A DNA stretch of 33,339 nt, from the NCBI GenBank assembly GCA_016874715.1, contig VGTK01000050.1, forward strand, positions 1-33,339, given 5' to 3'. Each line of letters begins with the position of its first letter. The first letter of the stretch is position 1. The notes beneath the pieces were generated by a model that was not told where the DNA came from, did not search any database, and was given only the letters and a program-made list of their open reading frames with translations. Of the stretch, positions 27,335-33,339 are shown in pieces. This DNA comes from Deltaproteobacteria bacterium (GTDB lineage Bacteria > Desulfobacterota > Binatia > UBA12015). Made by a program: the position numbers and the translations under genes.

Positions 27335-27805
27335 TCAGCTCCCGCGTACCGCCTGCTCGTAGAGCCGGTAGTGCGTCTCCGTCATTCCCATCCGCCGGTA
27401 GGTCGCCTGCGCGTCGTGGTTCTCGCGCTCGACGTAGAGGCGCAAGCCGCACACGCCGTCGGTGCGCGCGGCGAGGTCGTGCACGTGCTCGTGCAGCATG
27501 CGGTAGAGACCGCGCCGCCGTGCCTCGGGGACGACGTAGACGCTCTGGATCCACCAGAAGAAGCCGTTGCGCCAGTCGCTCCACTCGTAGGTGAGCATCA
27601 GCGTCGCGGTCGGGGCGCCCGCCAGCTCGGCGACGAAGACGCGGCCGCGCGCGGGGTCGCCGAGCAGCGCGGTGATGCCGGCGCGCAGCGTCGCGAGGTC
27701 GAGCTCGAGGTGCTCGGTCTCGCGCGCCATCGCGCGCGCGCAGTCGACGAGGAAGTCGCGGTCGGCGGGGGTGGCGTCCCGGATGCGGGGATCGGTGTCG
27801 CTCAT
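27335..27805 (-). CDS. GNAT family N-acetyltransferase
   Basis: 156 residues from ATG 27805 (MSDTDPRIRDATPADRDFL), chosen because the conserved N-terminal beta strand begins there; the frame extends upstream but overlaps the divergent gene. Acetyl-CoA-binding motif A is IQSVYVVPEARRRGLYRMLHEHV (R/Q-x-x-G/A equivalent RRRGLY), followed by GLRLYVERENHDAQATYRRMGM (motif B, Asn and Tyr as expected) and a C-terminal YRLYEQ. The substrate (amine, amino-acid or protein N-terminus) is unknown. It is divergent from another GNAT gene 73 bases away, the two being only distantly similar. Confidence 0.85.
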   Translation of the reverse strand: MSDTDPRIRDATPADRDFLVDCARAMARETEHLELDLATLRAGITALLGDPARGRVFVAELAGAPTATLMLTYEWSDWRNGFFWWIQSVYVVPEARRRGLYRMLHEHVHDLAARTDGVCGLRLYVERENHDAQATYRRMGMTETHYRLYEQAVRGS

Positions 27806-27878
27806 GCGGGGAGCCTGGCAGCGTCGCGGTGGTCGCGCGGCACCCGGACGCGGGTTGGCGGAGGTGACGACGTCGTGC

Positions 27879-28532
27879 ATGATCCGGCCGGTGAGCACCG
27901 CCATCCGCGCAGCAACCGAGGCCGACGCGCCGTTCGTCGCATGGGTCCAGCAGGAGGCGGCACGCTCGCACCTGCCGTACGGCTTCTGGGACCTCGCATT
28001 CCTCGGGCCGGACACCTGGCGCCTGTCGCTGATCGAGAAGATCGTCCGCGCCGAGGCGCGCTCGTTCTGCCACTGGTCGAACTTCCTGATCGCGGAGGTC
28101 GACGGCGTGCCCGCGGCCGGGCTCTCGGGCTACGAGAACCCGTCGGTGACCGCCGGCGATATGCTGTTCGCGGCGATGGGCGAGGCGTTTCGCGCCGCCG
28201 GCTGGACGGACCTGCAGGCGGGCGCGATGCAGGAGCGCATCCTGCCGTTTCTCACCTGCATCCCCGAGGCGGCCGAGGAGGACTGGATCGTCGAGTGGGT
28301 GGCGACGAAGCCCGCGTACCGCGGCAAGGGCCTCGTCAAGGCGTTGCTGCAGGCGATCCTCGCGCGCGGCGCCGAGCGCGGTCACGCGCAGAGCCAGATC
28401 GCGCTGCTCATCGGCAACGCCGCGGCGCAGCGCGCCTACGAGAGTGCCGGCTTCCGCGTCGTCGACGAGAAGACCTCGACCCCGTTCGAGGCGACGTTCG
28501 GCATTCCCGGCATCCGGCGCATGCTGCGCTGA
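27879..28532 (+). CDS. GNAT family N-acetyltransferase
   Basis: 217 residues. Start ATG 27879 (MIRPVSTAIRAATEADAPFV); a GGAGGTGA element lies about 14 bases upstream, so a GTG at 27864 or GTG at 27891 are possible. The motif for acetyl-CoA binding is WVATKPAYRGKGLVKALLQAIL (R-G-x-G-L) and the C-terminal part SQIALLIGNAAAQRAYESAGFRV is the typical motif-B helix and strand. The N-terminal ~100 residues (QEAARSHLPYGFWDLAFLG) resemble the longer GNAT subgroup of ~200-220 residues. Substrate unknown. The next gene follows 47 bases later on the same strand. Confidence 0.85.
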   Translation: MIRPVSTAIRAATEADAPFVAWVQQEAARSHLPYGFWDLAFLGPDTWRLSLIEKIVRAEARSFCHWSNFLIAEVDGVPAAGLSGYENPSVTAGDMLFAAMGEAFRAAGWTDLQAGAMQERILPFLTCIPEAAEEDWIVEWVATKPAYRGKGLVKALLQAILARGAERGHAQSQIALLIGNAAAQRAYESAGFRVVDEKTSTPFEATFGIPGIRRMLR

Positions 28533-28579
28533 GGGCGCGGGAGTCGGGCCGCTGCGCCAGAGAGCGAGGTCGAGTCGAG

Positions 28580-29368
28580 ATGAGAGAGTATCCGGTCCAG
28601 GTCGGCAGCATGCTGCTCACGATGGTCGATCCGCTGCCCGGGCACGAGGTGGCGTACAACCGCTGGTACGAGCGCGACCACTTCTATGCCGGCTGCATGG
28701 TCGGTCCGTGGCTCTTCGCCGGCTCGCGCTGGGTCGCGACGCGTGATCTCAAGGCTCTGCGCTTCCCCGGCGAGAGCCCGATCGCGAAGCCGAGCGTCGC
28801 GGCCGGCTCGTACGTCGCGATCTACTGGATCCACGCGGGCAAGCTCGACGAGCAGCGCGCGTGGGGCAACCAGCAGGCGCACTGGCTCTACAAGAACGAC
28901 CGCGGCTTCAACGAGCGCACCCATGTCCACACGCTGATGTACAACCTGGACTGGGCGTACTACCGCGACGGCGATCCGGTCCCGCTGCCGCTGGCGCTCG
29001 ACCATCGTTTCCCTGGCCTCGCGACGATCGCGGTGCTGCGCAACGACGGCGTCGCGCAGGAGAAGCTCGACGCCTGGCTGCGTGACGAGTGCCTGCCGAG
29101 CTTCATGCAGGGCTCGCCCGCCGCGATCTGCTCGACGTGGTCGCCGATCCCGCAGGGCGACGCGCCGATGGCGATCCCGAAGGTGGAGAACACCGACCGC
29201 CTCGACATGCAGCTCTGGTTCCTCGACGAGCCGGCCGCGAGCGGCTGGCAGCGCTTCCGCGACTACACGAAGGCGCTCGAGGCGACCGGCCTCGCGAAGG
29301 TCGCCTTCGCGTCGCCGTGGCTGCCGACCGTGATCGGCACCGACAGGTACACCGACCAGCTCTGGTAG
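28580..29368 (+). CDS. Uncharacterised protein with two EthD-like ferredoxin-fold repeats
   Basis: 262 residues, no signal peptide. The N-terminal half contains LLTMVDPLPGHEVAYNRWYERDHFYAG (quoted in pieces: AYNRWYERDH at about 25-34), the E-x-NRWY-x-x-H signature of EthD/dimeric alpha-beta-barrel proteins. A second, weaker copy begins near residue 135 (FPGLATIAVLRNDGVA, then LDAWLRDECLP). Thus one chain probably forms the barrel that other members form as dimers. Trp, Tyr and His are frequent (GNQQAHWLYKND, MYNLDWAYYRDG), suggesting a ligand pocket. I know of close relatives in other environmental bacteria only as hypothetical proteins. Start ATG 28580 has a GAGG about 14 bases upstream, not optimal. 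Confidence 0.65.
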   Translation: MREYPVQVGSMLLTMVDPLPGHEVAYNRWYERDHFYAGCMVGPWLFAGSRWVATRDLKALRFPGESPIAKPSVAAGSYVAIYWIHAGKLDEQRAWGNQQAHWLYKNDRGFNERTHVHTLMYNLDWAYYRDGDPVPLPLALDHRFPGLATIAVLRNDGVAQEKLDAWLRDECLPSFMQGSPAAICSTWSPIPQGDAPMAIPKVENTDRLDMQLWFLDEPAASGWQRFRDYTKALEATGLAKVAFASPWLPTVIGTDRYTDQLW

Positions 29369-29411
29369 CCGCGCAAGCGTGTGCCCCCCCGCCGCGTCCA
29401 AGCGAAGCGAC

Positions 29412-29432
29412 CGCGGGGAGTGGGGCCCCGCG
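29412..29432. terminator. GC hairpin between convergent genes
   Basis: CGCGGGG (29412-29418) pairs with CCCCGCG (29426-29432) across a 7-base loop, in the 105-base gap between convergent stop codons at 29368 and 29474. Confidence 0.4.
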
Positions 29433-29446
29433 CGCCGACGCCGCGC

Positions 29447-29457
29447 GGGGGGGGGGG
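29447..29457. repeat. Poly-G tract of 11
   Basis: Eleven consecutive G between convergent genes; a C7 run lies nearby at 29384-29390. Such tracts are prone to slippage in vivo and to length errors in sequencing. Confidence 0.9.
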
Positions 29458-29473
29458 TCGTGGCCCCTCGTCC

Positions 29474-30608
29474 CTACAGGAGCCGATCCGCTTCGCGCAG
29501 TCCGGAGATCATCGCCGCGGCGACGGTCCCGTAGTGCGCAGGTACCGTCGCCTCGCCTGCGAACAGCAGTCGCAGTCCGGCGGGCGCGCCGAGCGCGTCC
29601 ATGTCGGCCGGCGTGGCGCCGACCGGGATGTAGGAGTACGAGCCGCGCGCGAACGGGTCCGCGAGCCAGTTCGTCCGCACCGCGAGCTCCGGTGCGGGCA
29701 CGCTGCCGGCGTGGATCTCGCGCAGGATCGCGACCACGCGGTCGACGATCTCGCCGTCGGTACGATCGACGATCGAGCGCGCGAAGCTACCGCCGCAGAA
29801 CGACAGCAGGTCGGGCCGGCCGGTGAAGCGCGACAGGTCGAAGAAGACCGGGAACTCGCCGTGGATGTCCGAGAAGTAGATCGTCGAGTTGCTCCCGGCG
29901 TCGAGCCAGAACGCGCGCGGGGAGCGCGGGTTCGAAGCGAATCGCGTCCGCCCGGAGCACGCCCAGCGGCACGGTGACGATCGCGTGCGAGCCGCGGTGG
30001 GTCGCGCGCGAGGTCTCGACCTCGACTCCGCCTTCGTCCCAGCGGACGGTGGCGACGGTCTCCCCCGTCCGCACGTCGAGCCCGCGCGCCAGCGTGTCGA
30101 CGAGGCGCGCGTAGCCGCCGTCCGGGAACTGGTTGCCGCCCGGGAACTCCGAGTCCTCGAAGATCGAGTCGAGCGAGCTGAGGTCGGCCGGGCCGCCGTA
30201 GAACAGCTCGACGATCGCCTGCCGGAGTCCGAAGTCCGCCCAGCGTCGCGGTGCCCCGGCGAGGCCGAGGCGATCGACGTAGAGGTCGATCGCGCGTGCG
30301 ACGCTGGCGCCGGGCCCGAGGATCGCGCGCAGCTCGCCGACCGCGGCCTCGAAGCCGGCTTGCGGCGTGGCGACGTAGGTCACCAGGTCGGCGAGCGAAA
30401 CGGGTCCGGTGTGCGGGTCGAAGGCCGCGATGGTCGCGTCGACGACCTCGGCGGGCTGCCAGCCGATGCCGTGCCGGCGCGCGCGGTCCGCGACCGGGTT
30501 GCCCTCGGTGCCGTGGATCCAGGCGGCGCCCAGGTCGATCGGCGCTCCCCCGAAGTCGGCCGTCCAGGTGCGGCCGCCGACGCGGTCGCGGCCTTCGAGC
30601 ACGATCAC
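29474..30608 (-). pseudogene. Flavin-containing amine oxidase, N-terminally truncated and internally deleted
   Basis: Recognisable flavin monoamine oxidase parts are VIVLEGRDRVGGRTWTADF, DLGAAWIHGTEGNP, then HAIVTVPLGVLRADAIRFEP in one frame (to about 29920), and FWLDAGSNSTIYFSDIHGEF, LLSFCGGSFARS, RGSYSYIPVGATPADMD, LLFAGEATVPAHYGTVAAAMISG in another (to 29474). Two pieces are missing. The N-terminal GxGxxG dinucleotide-binding motif (about 25-30 residues) is absent, since the frame meets the GNAT stop instead. About 25 residues that normally link FEPALP to the RAFW strand are also missing at about 29917, shifting frame. The protein would lack FAD binding, so as written the gene is dead. Two short deletions of similar size could also be assembly faults. 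Confidence 0.75.
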
Positions 30609-30616
30609 GTCGCGGC

Positions 30617-31301
30617 TCAGGACGGCGCCCGCACGATCCGCGCGTCGACGCGCGCCCGCACGGTGAAGCCGACGGCCTCGTACAAGCGTCGCGCGTCGTG
30701 GTTGTCGTCAGCGACGTGCAGGAAGGGCCGCTCGCCGCGCGAGGATCTCGACGACGAGCCCGGTCACGAGCGCGGCCGCGAGACCGCGCCGCTGGAAGGC
30801 GGGATCGGTGCGCACCGCGCTGATCTCGGTCGCTCCGGTGACGCGCAGGCGTTCGCCCGCCATCGCGACCAGGCGCCCGTCGTCGCGTACCCCGACGTAG
30901 CGTCCGAGCTGGTGCGTGCGCGGCCCGAACGGTCCGGGTCGGGTCGCCGCAACGAGCGCGAGCATGTCCGCGCCGTCGCTCTCCCCGAGCGCGATCGGCG
31001 AATCTGCCGCGGTGGGCGCGGGCGGCTCCGGCCGCTCGTAGGTCATCTGCGCGCACGGCATCGTGGCGAGCGTCTCCCAGCCGGACGGAGCGCCGAGCCC
31101 GCGCCGGAACAGCACGGCCATGCCGCCCGGACCGGCGAGCGTGCGCAGCGCGCCCCATGCGTCGTCGCCGGCCGCGTCCGGGAGCGCGCTGAACGGTGCG
31201 ACGTCCTCGCTGAAGCGCAACGCGGGCGGGGTTCCGGTCGCGAAGCGGGCGAGGGGCCCGGTGAGCGCTTGCCAGACGGCGTTATCGAGCGGCTCGGACA
31301 T
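30617..31301 (-). pseudogene. GNAT acetyltransferase (FR47-like), frameshifted near 30735
   Basis: Start ATG 31301 (MSEPLDNAVWQALTGPLARFA). A first domain (1-110) precedes the acetyltransferase core: ISAVRTDPAFQRRGLAAALVTGLV (Q-R-R-G-L/A motif). The frame as written ends at 30708, but another frame continues ERPFLHVADDNHDARRLYEAVGF and stops at 30617, exactly the C-terminal motif of FR47-type GNATs. The junction is at about 30735 (ILAR|GERPFL); loss of a GC dinucleotide from a GCGCGC run would explain it. The intact protein would have about 228 residues. The amine oxidase relic follows almost directly. It is divergent from the PhyH gene. Confidence 0.72.
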
Positions 31302-31408
31302 CGGCCTCGCACCATGCGCGATCGTAAGCCCGGATGCGAGCGAGCCCGCTTCGCGCTTGCGCCGGGCGCGCTGCGGCGGCATCGTCACGGCTCTTCCCGG
31401 GGGACACC

Positions 31409-32293
31409 GTGCACACGGCAGAGACGGCGGAGCAGGACCTCGAGCGACACCTCGAGCGCATCGCGCGCGACGGCTACACGATCGTCCGTGACGCCGTCGC
31501 GCCCGACCTGACGGTGCGGCTCCGCGACACGATCCGCCGCCTCGAGCGCGAGCTCGGCGTCGAGCCGCGCAACACCGCCGCCGAGGGCAAGGCGACGCGC
31601 CGCCTCTACAACCTGCTCGCGAAGGATCCGGTGTTCGCCGAGATGCCCGCGTACCCGTCGATCCTGCCGCTCGTCGAGCGGCTGCTCGATCGTGGCTGCC
31701 TGCTTTCCGGAATGACCGCCATCGACATCGGACCCGGCGAGGATCCGCAGCCGCTGCACGGCGACGACATCGTCATGTCGAAGCACTTGAGGCGCCCGCA
31801 CGCGCCGATGATGGTGACGACGATGTGGGCGCTCACCGACTTCACCCCCGAGAACGGCGGCACCTGGTGCGTACCGGGTTCGCACGTCTGGCCGCAGACC
31901 CCGGGCGACCCGGACGCGCCGCGCGACCTCGACATCCGCATGCTCGCGATGTCCGCCGGCAGCGTGATGGTGTTCCACGGCAGCCTCTGGCACGGCGGGG
32001 GCGCCAACACGACGCAGGACCAGTGGCGCTGCGGCGTGAACGTCCAGTACTGCCCGGGCTTCGTCCGTCAGCAGCAGAACCCGTACCTCGGCATCCCGCG
32101 GGAGGTCGCCGCCCGGCTGCCCGATCGGGTCCTCGAGCTGCTGGCTACCGACTCTATAAGGGAATCATGGGCCACGTCGACGGGCGGAGCCCGGGCGAGG
32201 TGGCCTTCGGCGAACGCTTCGCGGAGACAGCCTATCGTGATGCCGAGCGCCGCCGCGCCACGCGCGACCGCGGTCGCTGACGCGCGTCGGTGA
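31409..32293 (+). CDS. PhyH family Fe(II)/2-oxoglutarate dioxygenase, C-terminal frameshift
   Basis: Start GTG 31409 follows GGGGGA; the open frame extends further upstream without coding character. It is a non-heme iron dioxygenase of the phytanoyl-CoA hydroxylase type: RDGYTIVRDAVAPDL near the N-terminus, iron ligands His117 and Asp119 in PLHGDD, distal His195 in LWHGGGANTT, and WALTDFTPENGGTWCVPGSH between them. Substrate unknown. As written the last ~45 residues are out of frame: a shift at about 32143 (GG where GGG is expected) would give LLGYRLYKGIMGHVDGRSPG ending at 32280, the family's normal C-terminus. Treat the real gene as 31409-32280, about 290 residues. Divergent from the GNAT gene across 107 bases. 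Confidence 0.85.
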   Translation: MHTAETAEQDLERHLERIARDGYTIVRDAVAPDLTVRLRDTIRRLERELGVEPRNTAAEGKATRRLYNLLAKDPVFAEMPAYPSILPLVERLLDRGCLLSGMTAIDIGPGEDPQPLHGDDIVMSKHLRRPHAPMMVTTMWALTDFTPENGGTWCVPGSHVWPQTPGDPDAPRDLDIRMLAMSAGSVMVFHGSLWHGGGANTTQDQWRCGVNVQYCPGFVRQQQNPYLGIPREVAARLPDRVLELLATDSIRESWATSTGGARARWPSANASRRQPIVMPSAAAPRATAVADARR

Positions 32294-32361
32294 CGGGCCG
32301 GGTAGGCGCCTCGGCCGGAAAACGGTTGCCAACGTCCGTGCGCCTGACGTAACGCTGCGGC

Positions 32362-33339
32362 ATGACCTTCCCGGCGCGACTCGGACGCCGCATCGCCGCG
32401 TTCGCGGTGGCGATGCCCGTGCTCCTGCTTCCTCTGGCCGCGAGCGGGCATCGCGCGCAGCTCAAGACGAACCTGGTGCGCGTCGCAGGAACAGGCACCG
32501 GCGGTGGGTATCTGACCCTGCGGCCGAACCGCGGCGGCTTCGTCGAGCTCGACTATCCCGGGTATCCGATCGGTGGCCGGCTGGTCATCGACTACCGGAT
32601 CAACGGTATCCCGTCCCCGACCATCAGCTACCAGATCGAGAGCTCGAGCGCGGAGTGGCGCGTCGCGCCCGGATTGCGCGATCAGGACAAGCTCGAGATC
32701 AGCAACGTGCACGTCATCGACGCGAGCGGAGCGACCGTCGCCGTGCTCGGCAGCGACCTCGCCGCGCGCGGCCGCGACGTCGTTTCGTCACCGCTCGTCT
32801 GGGTGGTCGACACCACGAGCGACGTCGGCTTCACGCGCGGCGGGGACACCATCTTCACGCGCACGGGCAAGTGGACCGTGGGCTTCGATGCTCTGCGCTC
32901 ACGCGCGACCGGGCTGCGGCTCGACAACACGGCCAACTACGCAGAGATCGAGTTCTCGGTGAATGGCGGCCCGTGGGTCGTGGAGACGATCACCTTCGAC
33001 GTACAGAGCGGCAAGTCGCGCCCCAACGGACGTCCCGGTAGGCAGTTCGCGATCACGCCGGCTGATCGCGTCGAGGTGCGGCGCGTCGACGTCTTCGACT
33101 CGGGCGGACGCAAGTTCGCGACCATGGGCGTTCGCATGGGTGACCAGGGGCACTACGTGGAGAACGTGCCGACGCTGGTGCCGACGCCGTCGCCCACGCC
33201 GGGTCCCACGGCCTCGCCGACGCCGACGCCAGCCCCGACACCCGAGCCGACACCGACACCGACGCCGGACCCGACACCCGAGCCGACGCCGATGCCGACG
33301 CCGACGCCGGAGCCGACGCCGACGCCGGACCCGACGCCC
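32362..33339 (+). CDS. Exported protein with Pro-Thr-rich C-terminal repeat (3' truncated by window edge)
   Basis: The frame is open from ATG 32362 to the end of the window, 326 codons so far. Signal peptide about 1-28 ([14 protein letters not shown], after a basic [10 protein letters not shown]). Residues ~30-265 are beta-rich without recognised family: [42 protein letters not shown] strands, and [20 protein letters not shown]. From about residue 270 it becomes a PTP repeat with Glu, Asp, Ser or Ala substitutions, a typical flexible extracellular linker between modules, so another domain may follow outside the window. The start lacks a clear ribosome site; the hydrophobic signal argues for it. 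Gap to the PhyH gene is about 70 bases on the same strand. Confidence 0.75.
   Translation, partial: MTFPARLGRRIAAFAVAMPVLLLPLAASGHRAQLKTNLVRVAGTGTGGGYLTLRPNRGGFVELDYPGYPIGGRLVIDYRINGIPSPTISYQIESSSAEWRVAPGLRDQDKLEISNVHVIDASGATVAVLGSDLAARGRDVVSSPLVWVVDTTSDVGFTRGGDTIFTRTGKWTVGFDALRSRATGLRLDNTANYAEIEFSVNGGPWVVETITFDVQSGKSRPNGRPGRQFAITPADRVEVRRVDVFDSGGRKFATMGVRMGDQGHYVENVPTLVPTPSPTPGPTASPTPTPAPTPEPTPTPTPDPTPEPTPMPTPTPEPTPTPDPTP
33181..33339 (+). repeat. Imperfect CCGACG/CCCACG hexamer repeat coding Pro-Thr
   Basis: Tandem hexamers of Pro-Thr codons with occasional Glu, Asp, Ala, Ser or Met codons, running to the window edge. Confidence 0.85.

Noticed and set aside
25961..28579. Long plus-strand open frame upstream of the EthD-like gene
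   Set aside because: It is antisense to the aminotransferase and GNAT genes; only the part from 28580 on is coding-like.

Overview
The window is very GC-rich, tightly packed bacterial DNA in which every gene shows strong G/C third-position bias. Lineage can only be guessed. Secreted multidomain c-type cytochromes, Myxococcus-type cysteine-rich repeats, a DUF222/HNH protein and Pro-Thr linkers on exported proteins together suggest a soil or sediment member of the former Deltaproteobacteria (Binatia- or Myxococcota-like). No rRNA, tRNA, CRISPR array, prophage or plasmid functions were seen. The window starts inside one gene and ends inside a Pro-Thr repeat, so it may be one assembly contig.

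Layout. 1-2.6 kb: the tail of an exported propeller/cytochrome protein, a strong convergent-gene hairpin, and an SLC13-type permease with RCK_C domains. 2.7-7.6 kb: a di-heme beta-propeller cytochrome (paralogue of the first gene) overlapping by 4 bases a lipoprotein GH31 glycosidase. 7.6-9.5 kb: a short-chain dehydrogenase and a CBS-pair regulator. 9.6-13.7 kb: a secreted C-type-lectin protein and a large exported di-heme oxidoreductase (DUF1111) carrying a frameshift. 14.1-16.1 kb: a DUF222/HNH endonuclease with an in-frame 36-bp repeat. 16.7-21.2 kb: a probable operon of GH29 fucosidase, DOMON-like protein, NamZ-type exo-muramidase (DUF1343) and alanine dehydrogenase. 21.3-22.8 kb: a GH16-like secreted protein, frameshifted. 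22.9-23.8 kb: a graveyard holding a transposase tail, a flavin-monooxygenase tail and the tail of a secreted protein. 23.9-25.7 kb: a secreted protein that looks like the fungal SUN family (GH132). 25.9-33.3 kb: class-III aminotransferase, two divergent GNAT acetyltransferases, a tandem EthD-like protein, a damaged flavin amine oxidase next to a frameshifted GNAT, a PhyH dioxygenase, and an exported protein ending in Pro-Thr repeats.

How the genes may work together. The common theme is the cell surface and polysaccharide or peptidoglycan turnover: GH31, GH29, NamZ, GH16-like, SUN-like and lectin-type proteins, plus alanine dehydrogenase that could oxidise alanine from peptide stems. The exported di-heme proteins point to periplasmic redox chemistry.

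Caution. At least five genes carry small indels or deletions, several in short homopolymers, although the frames around them are well conserved. Either the sequence has consensus errors or several genes have recently decayed. The most unusual item is the SUN-family protein.
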